From Camelus bactrianus (taxonomy: Eukaryota; Chordata; Mammalia; Artiodactyla; Camelidae), in NCBI RefSeq assembly GCF_048773025.1, contig NC_133544.1:62001-126000 (forward strand): a DNA stretch of 64,000 bases, given 5' to 3'. The notes beneath the pieces are model-generated. The model saw only the letters and a program-made list of their open reading frames with translations. It did no database searches and had not been told where the DNA came from. Made by a program: the position numbers and the translations under genes. Shown piece by piece: positions 47,616-60,068 of this stretch. Every line of letters starts with the position of its first letter. Position 1 is the stretch's first letter.

Positions 47616-49020
47616 TTGCTCCCTGGGGCACCACAGCCCCCAGGGGGTGCTCACGACCCACCAAGGGCAGGGCTGAGCCCCAGAGCAGGTGCAGAGGTGT
47701 GGGAGGAGTTTGTAGTTAGAATCCTTGGTTTCCTTTTCCCGCCCTTCAACTCTACTACAGACCCTCTACTGGATTCTAAATTTTCATTGTTGAGGTATGT
47801 GTTGCTTTCTGACAAAATATTCATAATCAGGATGTATTTTCACAACTGAAATAAAGCTCCAAACAATGTTAAAATTTAGTATAATTTTCAAGGTGACTCA
47901 GAAATTTTCAAACCTGATGAGTACCCTGACAAGGCACAGGCACCGGGAAAACACATGCAAACAGTTGCTCACCTTTGTCTCTGCTCCCGGGGCAGGAGGC
48001 TGCACACCCTCCATCTTTCTGTCAAAGGGCACGCAGGGTTTGCAGTGAGCAGGATACACGTCACAGATGCCAGTTCCACACTGCCCAGGACGGCGTGTGC
48101 AGGGATCCTCATTGCTCACGGGGTCCGGGGTCTACATATCACATCTGGGCAAAATTTACTTCTAGCACAAAATGAAAAATGTTGCATTTTCTGAACTCCT
48201 GGACATTTACAATGTGGGCAGCACTTTGAATCTCCAACACACTAACATTCCCATGTGAGGTTGGTCAGGGTGATGCTCTGCCCTCTTGTTTCAACTCCCA
48301 TCACGTAAATGAGTCTCCTTCCAGGTCCAGTTAGTGCCATGTTTTTCACACTTTCTGTTATATGTAGAAAATTTTCCTGTTTAAATTGGCCCACGTGTTG
48401 TCCTGTAGTGCAGTCCAGTGTCCCTGAGCACAAAGTGCTGTCAGCTGACTTAAGGAGAAAGTATTTCGAACAGACAAGCTCCATTTAGGCATGAATTAAA
48501 CTGATGGGGGCTGTGAGCTTGATAATAAAGTTTAGGTGTATATTTTATTTTACACCTAAAGGAACGCAAATAAAGGAACGCAAATCTCCCTTTGGGTATT
48601 TGTGGCAGTTTGGGTTACCTGGTTCAGTTTCAAATTCAGATGATAAATGGAGGTTTATGGTCAAGAAGGTGGTGATGCTGACCGGGTGGAAAATTACTGT
48701 GAGGAGATTTCAAGTTCGGGGGACACTGGACAGACTGTCTCCAGAGGATTCGTGGTACAGGAGGACGGGGTGCTTAAATATTCCCTGGGGGATGATAGGT
48801 GTAGTTAATTGGATCACATATTGAGGGTGATCAGTGTTCCAGGTGAGGATTCTCACTAACATGACTCAGCAGGTTTCTTGATAAACCTGGGACATGCAAA
48901 GATGGACACAGAAAACCGCAGGTCCAGAACTAATTGAGGAAAGCATTTCAAGGAACTTCAGTGATGTGTGGTCAAATGGTCAGTGTCAGCTTCAGAGTCA
49001 GTGTTCTTATCTTCACTGAC
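47616..49020. repeat. V 3'-flank block, copy 4
   Basis: Nearly identical to 35274-36660. A short local duplication 'aaaggaacgcaaat' occurs twice at about 48558-48586. No gene recognised. Confidence 0.75.
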
Positions 49021-49109
49021 ACGCTTCTCTGAGAGCCGGAAAATAAATCCGAAGAACATGAAAACCTCTGTTCATTCCTCCTTTTGGTGACACTGCCACT
49101 TTTCAGAAG

Positions 49110-49350
49110 AAGACAACAGATGCACAAAAGCGTCATGGATGCACAGACATGGGAGAAAAGTCCATCTGAGGCTCAGTGAGGACGGGGCCCTTGCAGGCAA
49201 AGGAGAAAGGCCTCAGGAGAACCCAAACCTCTGGGTACCTTGATCTTGGACTTCAGGCCTCCAGATCTGAGAGGAATGCATTTCTGCTGTTTGAGCTGCC
49301 CAGTCTGTTATTCTGTAATGGAATCTCTACCCAAGTAATACACAAATGAT
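49110..49350 (+). mobile_element. MaLR (MLT1-type) LTR relic, copy 3
   Basis: Nearly identical to 36750-36990, with 'ccttgatcttggacttcagg' and 'cccagtctgttattctgtaa'. An old fossil carried along by unit duplication. Confidence 0.55.
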
Positions 49351-50316
49351 GAGTCTTTCAGGCATATGTGGGAAAGAAAGTGTCGCACTGCAAAGGAAAA
49401 ATCATCTTTTCTTCACAGATGTCCTAAGATCATCTCCAAGAGTCACATGAACTTCTACTGAAAAATGGTTTTGGCCTCACAGGAGTGGGTAGAATGATCC
49501 TGAACATATTAATGTCCAATATCTATCAGTTTTGGTATAATTTGGAAATAACGATATAAAATGTACTCAAATAGAGAACCAACCAAATCTCAGAGCAGCA
49601 AGGAATGCACGTCTTAAAGTCTGTTCATGATTTCTAAGCGGGGTCTGAGGAACACACTGTAGACAAAGGATGTGAGGTGAAGCATTGAGGAGCAGATTAA
49701 GAAAATAACAGAACATGTGCAGTTGAACTGAGTTCACTAATTTGTAATAAATGCCAACACGGTGGCAGAAAATGTGTAAAAACTTTTGTGTGACGTCCAG
49801 GAAAGAGCACAGCTTTTGTTTAACAAGCAGCTGAGAGTCAGAGCAGAGATGCAGAGCAGGTGAGCAGGGAGCAGAGGGGACCGGGGGGCTGGGGGGCACG
49901 AGAGGAGGAGTGTGGGAGACGCCCACTCCAGTTGTTAGTATCAGGCATGACTTCAGGACGTTTTCACATGAAACACTGGGAGGGAAAGTAGGTCCTGCTC
50001 TGCTGACGGTCACTCCCCTGCCCTCCGACTCTCCTTGGACTGAAATCCCTGCTCTGGGAGGAGAGCAGCTGTGGTCAGTGAGCAGAAGGGGGGTCCACCC
50101 TGGATATAAGCCAGCACCACCTCCCAAGCCCAGAGACAGGGCCTGACCTGACCCTCCATGTTCGTGCAGAAACACGACCCCACGTGCATGAGAACCACAT
50201 GCAGGGCTCAGGGCCATCACATCACCTCTGCCACCCAGGGTCTGGGTCTCCTCTTCACTGACATCATCCTCTGAGGGCCAAAGGCTTAGCTGAGAAGAAC
50301 ATAAACCCCCCTCTCT
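49351..50316. repeat. Flank upstream of VH4-like relic 5
   Basis: Nearly identical to 36991-37956. A 312-codon minus-strand open frame spans 49567-50505 across this flank and the relic. The matching region at 37.2-38.2 kb breaks the same frame into pieces, and the frame crosses a V relic antisense, so I read it as chance. No gene recognised. Confidence 0.6.
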
Positions 50317-50535
50317 ACCACACACAGTGCCTCCTGGTGGGTCTGGGTCCATCCTCCTCCAGGGAAAGCCCAGCAGAGCCTGGGGTGCTTGGGTCTGGGT
50401 TCTGGACAGCATACACCCTGCCTCTCCAAAAATTCCCCCCCATCTCCAGAGACACATTGAAGGCCATGTGTCCCTGCAGCTCATCTCTGGGTTCCCTGAG
50501 GACACAGCCGTGTGCTATTGTCACAGGAAGGAGAG
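50317..50535 (+). pseudogene. Decayed clan II (VH4-like) IGHV relic 5
   Basis: Same extent as relics 3 and 4 and closest to relic 3. One frame reads HVSLQLISGFPEDTAVCYC, VH4-like framework 3. Frame is lost in framework 2. No leader or framework 1. Confidence 0.75.
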
Positions 50536-52080
50536 TGAGTGAGGGGACATCAGGGTGACCCAGACACAACCATCCCTGCAGGGAGGGCTCAGGTCACCCG
50601 GGGGCACCCAGTGCCATGAGGAAATCAGAGGACCCATTTCACAGCAGGTGCAGAAGTAGCCTTGGACGGGTTTCCTCCCAGACACAGCGGATTCTCCACT
50701 GGTTCACCGTCTCCCCTGGAAGCCGATCCATAATGTTTCCAGGGAAACTTCCTGATCTGAACTTGGGCCTTTTTCATGGATTCAGGCTTGTCTGTGTTTC
50801 ATTCCTCATCTAAATTAGGAACATACACACAGAAATATCTCTCCATGGGAACTTTATTTGATATTTATTCACTAACTACTCTTTTTCATTGTCAAATTTA
50901 CAGATGTTAAATGACACAAATGATTCTTCTGTGCATCCTCGAGTCTGCCCTCCACCTTCCAATGTATTTCCAGCCATTTCATCCTCGAGAGTGTCCTGAG
51001 TCCTGTTTCCTGCAGTGCCTTTCACAAGCATAGCATGAAGAATGTTGCATATTTGGAAAATGATGTCTGTGTGACACTGGAGTCATTTTGTCCCCCAGAG
51101 GACATTTAGAAATGTCTGAGACAGAGTGGGCCATCACATGCGGGTTGGGATGCAGGTGCCTGGTTCCCTAGTGGGCAGAGTCCATCAATGTGGCTGTGCA
51201 TCCCACACAGCACACGGCAGCTCCCACAAGAGGAAACTAGACTCAAATACCAATAATGGTGAAAAACTAAGACAAAATATTTATATGTTGTCAAACTTAT
51301 ATCATTGTTGACATACAGAGTCTACATTTGCTGTGTGTAAATTATTCTCACTTAGTGGAAAGGCAGACACCAGACTTTGGTCTTCAGTGCACTCAGAGTC
51401 CACATTACACTCTCTTCACACAACGTTCCTGCTCTGTGGGCAGGAGGGCCCCGAGCATGAACATACAAGACAAGGGGGCACCAGACCAGACCCCAGGACT
51501 TGGGAGGGGCTCGTGGTTCGCATGGATTATGGGACCTGGATGTCAGAGCTGTCTTTTCTGAGCCTGAGTCGGCAGAAGCCCTGGCAGAGCCCAGGCTGGA
51601 CTGGATTCTTGCAACATTTAAAATTTCCTGCCTTTGTATCTGGAATAACTGAGGATTTTACCTCAGAACAATAATTTGTTACAATATTAATAAATGTTTC
51701 ACATATGAGACACGTAGCAAATTGTTACTTGTTTTACAACGGTAATAACAGTGCTTGTAATTTTTAAAACCGTATCAGTATATCCAACACACTTGCTCTT
51801 GTATCCCTGCCCCACTGTGACCCACCCTGACAGAAATCACTAGACCTTCCCCAGCACCCACATCCCCTCCCCCTCAGGAGTCACAGCACCCCTTCACCTC
51901 CCCTCACCCCCTGCAGGCTGGTGAGGTCACCTTCTCTCCTCTGAGCATGGATGTGACCAGGAACGTCTGGGCAGTTGGGAGCTCACGTCTATCCCAGGGA
52001 CCTCCTCGGTAACTTACAAGGAAATCGAAAGGAAATAAGGGAGATAAAAGTCAACATTCTCATGGGAAGTTAGCTTTTTT
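50536..52080. repeat. Relic 3'-flank block, copy 5
   Basis: Closest to 26141-27690. Contains the 'cctgcagtgcctttcacaag' tract near 51010 and the C-rich 'cacccacatcccctccccct' tract near 51857. No gene recognised. Confidence 0.65.
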
Positions 52081-52089
52081 TAATGTAAC

Positions 52090-52350
52090 ACAAACAGACG
52101 AGCAGTTGTTTCAATAACAAAAGTGAGCTTACTTTGGACCAGTAAACAGCTTCAGTATGGCGTCTGCAAACCTGATGAGCCACATGCTCGTCTTCAGTAA
52201 AAGGAGATGCCTCCTTCATCAAGGGGGGAAGGGGGCTGAGAGAGCCCGAGGGAACCAGAGCCCGTGCATTTCTCTTGGCAGAGTCCTGCCCAGGAAAGAC
52301 AGGGAAGCCTTGCTTCCCCCAGCTGGGCTCTGAGGCCATCAAACGGCATG
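52090..52350 (-). mobile_element. LTR-like ERV end, unit 5 proximal
   Basis: The paired copy of 27700-27960, beside the unit-5 pol remnant. An old, degraded fossil. Confidence 0.4.
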
Positions 52351-52669
52351 AGAGCTCCCCTCTGCTCACCCGATTTTACTAAACTGAGGATTTCTTTATA
52401 TTTTGCCTTTTGCCATTTGATCAAGGTTGAGAACTTTCTCTGAAAACATCACTGATGAAGACTTAGGATTTCTGGGTTTTTTCACGTTTTTGTCTGTCAG
52501 CGCCAGGAAGGAACTCCTCTGGGTGAAACGTCTCATGTCAGATGGAAAGTGCTCCTATTGAGGCCACATTCCAGCAACATGGAGCAGTGAGAGGGAGAGC
52601 GCGCAGGCTCTCTCACCGTAAGTCCCTGTGTTATCAAGACCGGAGGCTGGAGATCACCTCACATGTTAT

Positions 52670-53548
52670 ATTCTCATCAGAGACTCGGCAGGCAATTGTC
52701 CAATAGGTCTGGCACAGATGCCTTGGGAAGCTGTCTCAGCAGATGTTGCCCTCAATTCTGAGAGTCTCCACAGTCGGGTCGCCAGATGAGCAGGAATGTT
52801 CAGGGCCCAGCTGCCTTCTTAGGTGTGTCACGTGGACCCAAGTTCTCACTCTCAGGAGACTGGTGGCACAAGGGCAGGTGAGCAGCACCTGCTGGAGACC
52901 TTTCCACTGAGGGTGACGAGTTCTTCTGGAAGTGTCTTTCCCAGTAGATAAGCTATCCAGGTTGCAAGGTGTGACGCTTGCATCTCTGTCTCCTGAGAGG
53001 TACTGTGAAAAGACGGCTTCCGAGGAGAATCTTGGAGACGACCAGGAGGCGGAAAGTGGTCCATCAGTGTTCAGCAATCATGAGGGACTTCAGTGGTGAA
53101 GCGGGGGAGCAGACAGGCTCCAGTACAGGTTTTGCTGTTGAGCGAATCATGCTGAGGTCGGGCCGTATGAACAAAAGTTGGACGCAGGTCTCGGCAGTGT
53201 CCAGGTAGCTGGGAGAGTCTCACATTTAGCCCGTAGATCAGGGTGTTGATCAGCCAAGACCCGATGGAGCCCATCTGCGTGGAAGTACATCTGGATGTAA
53301 GTGGAGCCCTGGTTCTCATGTCAGGTATCCTAAACATTGAGTCTGCATTTGGGTAAACTGCAGTTTTCCTCAAGAAAACGATTGCCCCTTTAAGAATAAA
53401 AACTGTAGCAAGTGGTAGATGTCTTCCTTCAAGGAGGATTGAGAAGGAGATAAGGGAAACACATTATCCACAAACTAGAACTTCCAAAAGATGTTACATC
53501 ATCCAGACCAGCCTCCAGGCTTACCCAGAATTAGAGGGGCTCTCAATA
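52670..53548 (-). mobile_element. Class I ERV pol remnant, unit 5, part downstream of the LTR insertion
   Basis: The paired copy of 28268-29150, with the same integrase C-terminal signatures near 52820-52940 on the minus strand (HPQWKGLQQVLLT, TWVHVTHLRR). It is interrupted at 53549 by a younger solo LTR and resumes at 53964, ending near 54100. Fragmentary and broken by several changes. Confidence 0.65.
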
Positions 53549-53963
53549 TGGGAAGGAAAAGCTGGGCTGGTCTAATAAGATAACTCACAGGTGTAAGTAT
53601 TGGAATACTGATCTGAGTTCTGCTAGACTAACTTGCAAATCTAAGTTTATCAGTGTTGGTTTGCTGTTTATGTTTTTTTGCTAGCCAGCTGGAATTTCAA
53701 AGATACATATTTGGCTTTGGAATGTTTGCTTGCTGCCTCCCTGCCTCCACTTTTGTGATGATAATGCTGCTAAAACTGTTCCATGCCTATTGGCCAAATA
53801 CCCCAAGCTTGTACTTTTACCCTATAAAACCTCATGTGCACATCTTGAAGGTGCTCAGATTTTCGGAGCAGAAGCACCTCTGAGCCCGCAGGCGTAATAG
53901 ATCTGAGTACTCCAACCCTCCGTTTGGTGCTTGTTTCTTGACTGGCCTGTCATTTTCGGAACA
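53549..53963 (+). mobile_element. Solo LTR (class I ERV-like) nested in the pol remnant
   Basis: A 415-bp insert that begins TG and ends CA, absent from the otherwise matching site near 29150. It contains TATAAAA at 53823-53829, about two thirds of the way in, as an LTR promoter would. The empty site reads 'ctcaataaatccctgg'; the filled site has 'aata' before the insert and the near match 'aacg' after it, consistent with a 4-bp target duplication and thus a class I (ERV1) element. No internal genes. It inserted after the 24.8-34.6 / 49.1-59.4 kb duplication. Strand is inferred from the TATA position. Confidence 0.75.
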
Positions 53964-54100
53964 AACGAATTCCTGGAAGAGTAATGACCCAGTAAGTTTA
54001 ATTCTCCCCATTGAAGGCAAAAAGGGACTGGCCAGTTCTAGCAACTGGAATAATAAAGAATGTAGTTCACTAATTAATTACAGTAAAGAATTCAGGAACA
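53964..54100 (-). mobile_element. Class I ERV pol remnant, unit 5, part upstream of the LTR insertion
   Basis: Continues the RT-like remnant beyond the solo LTR and matches 29155-29290. Confidence 0.55.
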
Positions 54101-57100
54101 CGGGGTGGCTGTTAGTGTTGTGTGAGGGTTCAAGGCAACACAGTGCTGCTGCGTTTACTGTGCACTTTCCTGCCCGGAGGGCCTGACGCGGCTCCAGCCT
54201 AAGCCCAGAGTTTGTCTCCTCAGGAAACCGAGGAACCACAGGGACATGTTCAAAGAATGATGAGGTCTTGAGCCTTGCATCATTCTCTTTTGGGCTCTAT
54301 GGCTTGAAGGATTTCTTTACTTGTAGGAGATTGATTAATCCTAGGAAGATGTTTACGAGAATATATTTGAACCCTGAAGGAAGGTGCACTGTGAATTTTG
54401 CAAATACCAGCGTGAGGCTTTGTCAACATGGAAGGTGATAGCTGATTCGATGGGAGAAAAAAATCAATTCTTCCAGAATTTGCTTTAGTACCATCAGAGA
54501 CAGAATGAATAAAAATGCTTTTAGTTCATTTAATTTAATGTCTTCTATCAAGTTCTAGAATTATTTCTCTCTTTGGAGATACAGTAATTCTACCATAATA
54601 TTTCACTGAACAGTCTTAACCGTAAAATGGACAAAGGTGGAGAAATGAATGCATAAACTGTGTGCATCTCTCGAAGGGCCTAAATATAAGAGGAGGCTCA
54701 GGGCACAGACGTGTCGTGGCTCGTCACAGGTCCCCACTGTGGGAACTGCTCTAGTTCCCTGAGCCTGGGCTGCTCTCAGTCGTTCAGTTGAGCAGGGAGA
54801 GTGCGGCTCCATGACCGTTAGGACGGAAGGAAGCTCATCATCAACCTGGAGAAACTTCTGTTAAGAGAAGGGACTGGGGAGACTCCATGTCTTTCCTCAG
54901 AGCCACTGGGGACTAGGAGGATGATGGGAGGGCTGCTCAGAGGGCTGACAGTGCCTGAAGCGCATGCATTTATAAGAGTCTCTTTTTCAAAGTCCTGGAT
55001 CTTGACAATAAAAGCAGAACCAGGAGGGAATTGGGATTTTCTGGGGCCTTCATTCGCTGTAAATGCAGTTTAGGAATCTTAGCATGTGTCCTTCTAGGTG
55101 TCTCACCTACACTGTGACAGAGGTGGTTTGCCACATTAAGAAAATAAGAGGTGGACACGGTTTCCCATTCCATCCTGCACCTCTTCCCTACAGTTGACAT
55201 GTCCTGTGTCAGCTTATTTGTAAACTAGGTTTAAAAGCGGCCCAGGAAGAATAAACATATGAAGCAAAACAGCAGTTTTCTTCTAAAATTATTTGCAGTT
55301 GATTGAAATAAACATGAACATATTCAACAGATTTTCATGGGAAACCTGAATTTTTATTCCAAATAAAAGAGTTGAGAATGTCTCAGGAATTGCCCAATGA
55401 ATTTGCCTAGTTGCTGCTAGAGAATTTCTATATAACAAGTTAGTGGACTCTCCTCCTGGCTGAAATTCTGAACACCTTTTAGGATTCTCCCAGCAAGCGG
55501 TTTACAAAAGTGCTAGGCATGACACAACAATACCTGCAGGAACAGGACGATGTAAGTCAGAGAAGCCGTGCTGAACAGTCTGAGGGGCCACATTAAATTT
55601 CTCTGTGAGCAACGTTGGTTTGGAAAATCTTTGACTACAGTTCAGGTTTAGTCCAGAGAAAAAAAAAAAAAAGAAATGAGGAGATGGCCCTCTGGGTCCT
55701 CATAAGGATGAAGATTAAGATAACAAGACCTGACAAGTTGGAGGAATGAATATGGGGAGAATTTCAGAGGAAGTGGGAAGTTGGCTGAGACACTGACTGT
55801 GGAAGACCTGAGGGAACAGCGGAGGTGCAGGAGTAAGAGGAGAGGGAGGAATTGGTGCTGGAGGGAAGCCTGAGACACACAGGCCAGGGAAGGGGAGCCC
55901 GAGGCTTCAGAGGCCCAGTTTTCTTCCCTTAGTCCCTGTTTGCCTCAGTTAATCGTATGACCATAGTTTACAACAGAAGATGTAAGGCTCCCAGGCATAA
56001 TTCAAAGGTGCATAATAATGAGGGAAGTCGGCGTTCCATGCAGACTTGGAGATTTTATGTATTTGTCTGACTTGATTTCAAGAAAAGCAAGTTTGAGGAC
56101 TCCAGCAGCTCTTCATAACAGCCGATGAGACATACGTTTAATGGAAGCATGATTGCCTCTGGCCAGGTCTGTCCATTTCACTACAAATTTGCATAAGGCA
56201 GCTCCCTGTTTTTGACACAAACTCAGCTGGGGTTCCTACTGCTGAAGTGACCTCAAAACAGTTAGATATTGGGACCCCATTTCTCAAAAGGTTTTCTGGA
56301 GAGAAAAGGAATCATTTCCAAGCAGCATAAAGGGTCAAACTGCTCAAATAGCACAAATAGCCAGCAAGCCCGACACCAGTCAGGTCTAAGGGATCAGTCT
56401 GGTTCTAAAGGAGCCAGGCTGAAGGATGCTCAGCACAGGCCCAGTAGATCAGCCCCTATTCCCAAGGAGTGGGAGGAAGACCGGCCACTTCCAGCTGGAA
56501 CAACCTGATTTTAAACACAGTCTGAATGCCAATTAAGAGCTTGCTTACAGTACAAGGTCTTACCTACGAAGGACACACCTTACAATAGTTCTCAGAGAAA
56601 GCCTGCAGAGCTTCCTACTGCACAGATGTGGAAGCTGGGCTCCAGGAGAATGACTTAGACTCAAACTCCAGGGTGGTGGAGAAACAAAGGGCGCAGCCAT
56701 GGGACCATTGTGGGTCCCACACCTGTTTGCTCCGCAGCCCCACAGTCATACGGGGTCTTCTCTGATTCCATAAGGGACATGAAAATGTTGACCTGAAACA
56801 AAGAGATGGCCAGTTATTTCTCCAGCAAAAAGGAATGTTTCAATCTGGTATCAACAACGATTTGCCTTCAGGGCCTGGAATCACATTGAGCCACCGGCAA
56901 GTTCCTAGCATACACGGGGATAAGAACTATTTTGCAGACGGGAATGGGTGTTGGAGGAGGGGCTGTAGTGAAAAAGGCACCCAGAGTTCCTCACTGACTG
57001 AGCTGTGACCACCCCTCACTGCCTAAGTCTTTGCCAGGAGGGAACAGGGCATCTTTCTTCTTCACACAGCTGGACTCTGCTATCCTTTAGGACATGAGAG

Positions 57101-59483
57101 CCCACCGTGCTGTCACCAAACTCTATTTAACTGAGGTTTCTGTGAATTCATTATTAGTGTTATTTTTCCCAGTTTGTGAGATTGGGTCAGTTTTTTTGCA
57201 GAAGCCAGGCTGCCCCAGTCAGACAATGCTGGGTTAATGGGTTAATTTTCATGGTGAAATAAAAGTGAATTATGTGGGTGGCAAAACAAAAAAAAAAAAA
57301 AAAGAATTCACGTATAGAGACACTCATTGGAAGGAAACTCCACACCAGATCTGGATTATGCAGGTTTTTATATTTAAGCCTGGAGATGGAGCAGCAAACA
57401 GACTGTGGCTTATCTGAGACTCCAGAGAGCAATTGTGTTGTTCCCAGAATGTTCAGATGTTCTGAACAAGGAGCTACATGCAGGTGAGACTGTGTTATCT
57501 GGACCCCTCCCCATGACTGAAGAATAACAGATAAAGGATGTGATAATTTTGTAACATACAGAGGTACAAGAGTAAAGCAAAATTCTGCTGATAGGACTGA
57601 AAAATTGGAGCCCCACCATGGAAAACTGCCACTTTCTTACATCTTTTAGGACCAACTCACCATTAAACCAGGCATTTACATAGTCAGTATATCTTTAGGT
57701 GAAATTAAAGCTCACATTCACTGAAAACACTGTGTGCAGGTGCTCGTGGGGCCTTCACACATGCTGTAAAGTGGAAACAAGGACTAAACACAGAGCTCAG
57801 TGCAGGGCCATGTGCTGATGGCGTCTGAGGTACTGTTAAGTCCAGCATTGCAGCCCCTGTCATGGGATCCAAGAAAAGTAGAGTCGCTCATTCATTACTG
57901 GAAAATACGGGTCCTCCATTTTCCCTCCTATACCAGCAGTTTCCTGTCAGAGGATTATGTTTAGTGTGTGTCAAAGACAATATCATGGACTGAGGAAGTT
58001 TTTCATGCAGATACGATACAAGACTAGGTGTCTCTACACGTATGCACCTGTGCACCTGTGTGTGCATGTGTGTGTATATGTGTTCCTGCACATACCGAGG
58101 GGAGCCCAGTTCATGTGTCTCATGATGGCTTTCAGACTTCCACCTTCCTTCTGAATTTGGATAAAGCCAGCTACTTTTATTTATAAAAACAGCAGTATTC
58201 TTTACAGAAATTTGTAATGGGAATATCTATTCAAATCAATATCTTTCCAATCATCAATGTAAACTCTATCCATTGATCCTCTATACAGGACACTGACATT
58301 AATTTTCTCAGAAGCATGTGAGCCGTGATTCAGCCCAGTCTTTCCAAGGACAGTGCTTAAAACTCAGTATGAAGCCTGGGATTCTGATCCAACGTAATGT
58401 GTGTCCCTGTGCCTTCTTACTGAACTTCTCTGACTCTCAGACTCAACGCATATTTAATAAACTCTCCCTCTTCCTCGTTATGCTTTCCAGCTTCTGAAGC
58501 TAAGACCCTCACCAGTGTGGATGAGTCTAACCCAAAAGCCTTCGAGCTGCTGCAGCCTTTGGTCTGAGGGCAGCACACCTGGGTGGGGAGTGGTTTCACG
58601 AAAGACTCAGTTTGAAAAGATGACACAGAGGAGTTGGCAGTGACCCTCAGGCTGCACACCTGGCAGTTCACACTCAGAGCCTTAGGTCACCTGGGATTTG
58701 GCAGTTGATCCAGGAGTGCGGGGTGAATCTTCCTCCCAGCTCTCATGCCACATGGAGACGTCAAACACAGGTAGGTGACGTTTGGTCCCATTTCTCACAT
58801 CCCATGGACAATCTCTGCATCTCTGTGTACATTTCAAAGTGCCGAGCAGAGGGGAGATCGACAGCACGTTACATTGTTCATGTCATTTATGTAAAACTAA
58901 GACAACACAGTGGAAATTAAGCATCTTTCAATCACAATCCCACGATAAGAAAAGATGTTTTCCTGAATGCTGCCATTGATAGAAAGTCAAATATTAGAGA
59001 CTCCTGAGAATGCGTGCATGACCCCTGCTCAAACATGATCAGATACACACGACCATAGAACAGAATCATCATGTTCTCATCACAGGAGGGGGTCCCGGAA
59101 CCCTCACCAGGCTTGTCCAACTCTGTCTTAGAAGTGATTCTGGACCACTTACGTCCAGACAGGCAGAGCAAACGTGAAAACCCTGGGACAACTCCTCACA
59201 AAGCTGTGTCCCTGGACAGTCCACAAATGACTTACTCTTCGGGGGTTGCTTAAGTCTCCAATATGGGAGGAACACTGAGGGCTACACCAAAGGATTTGTG
59301 GGCATGTGTAGAAAACAGAAGAATGAAGCAGGACGCTAAGTGATTACCCTGAAAATTTCGCATAAGAGAACAGATATTTCCAAATGCTACCAACAAAAGC
59401 AAAGCATAGACACTCACAGGTGCTCCAGGGCACAGCCACCTCCGAGGCCAACGATGCCCCAAATTTCTATATATTTAGATGAC
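54101..59483. repeat. V 5'-flank block, copy 5 (beta lineage)
   Basis: Near-identical to 29291-34611. Contains a 14-bp A-run near 55659, an LTR-like region at about 56815-57090, another A-run near 57287-57303 not found in the other copies, and a TG-rich tract at about 58055-58082. No gene recognised. Confidence 0.7.
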
Positions 59484-59491
59484 ATGAAAAT
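59484..59491 (+). promoter_or_regulatory. Mutated IGHV octamer ATGAAAAT
   Basis: At the place of the octamer of the other V genes, the fourth base is A instead of C. No perfect octamer is found within 200 bp of the leader ATG. The change should weaken Oct factor binding and promoter activity. Confidence 0.8.
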
Positions 59492-59614
59492 AGGGCCTCC
59501 CTCTGAGGGTAAAGCAACCCATCCCTGGCCCTGCAGCTCTGGGAGAGGAGCCCAAGCCCCGGGATTCCCAGCTGCTCCCATTCTCTGAGCAAGACTGAGC
59601 ACAGACGACTCACC

Positions 59615-60068
59615 ATGGAGCTGGGGCTGAGCTGGGTGGTCCTGGCTGCTCTTCTACAAGGTAATTCATGGAGAAGGAGAGATACTGAGGATGTGAGTGG
59701 TTGGGAGTGAGGGAATCAGAGCATGTGTGACAGTCTCCTGACCAGGATGTCTTTGTGTTTGCAGGTGTCCAGGCTCAGATGCAGCTGGTGGAGTCTGGGG
59801 GAGGCTTGGTGCAGCCTGGGGGGTCTCTGAGACTCTCCTGTGCAGCCTCTGGATTCACCTTCAGTAGCTACTACATGAGCTGGGTCCGCCAGGCTCCAGG
59901 GAAGGGGCTGGAGTGGTTGTCCGGTATTTATAGTGATGGTAGCACATACTATGGAGACTCCGTGAAGGGCCGATTCACCATCTCCAGAGACAACGCCAAG
60001 AACGTGCTGTATCTGCAAATGAACAGCCTGAAATCTGAGGACACGGCCGTGTATTACTGTGCGGCAGA
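59615..60068 (+). CDS. Conventional VH3-type segment with intact coding but defective RSS and octamer
   Basis: Leader exon 59615-59660, 104-bp intron, second exon 59765-60068, mature V region from 59776 (97 residues). Framework 2 [15 protein letters not shown] has V37, G44, L45 and W47, so it is a light-chain-pairing VH. Cys22 and Cys95 (VYYCAA) are present; CDR1 is GFTFSSYY and CDR2 IYSDGST. No stop. The RSS heptamer is CCCAGTG, with the critical second base changed, the nonamer has two changes, and the octamer is mutated. The protein-coding part is therefore intact while both control signals look crippled. The 5' flank is the twin of that of the VHH at 34781; the 3' flank is different from all VHH genes. 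Confidence 0.95.

Noticed and set aside
49567-50505. Longest open frame of the window (312 codons, minus strand)
   Set aside because: It runs antisense through a repeated flank and a V relic, has no domain or leader, and the nearly identical region at 37.2-38.2 kb does not keep it open. Taken as chance.
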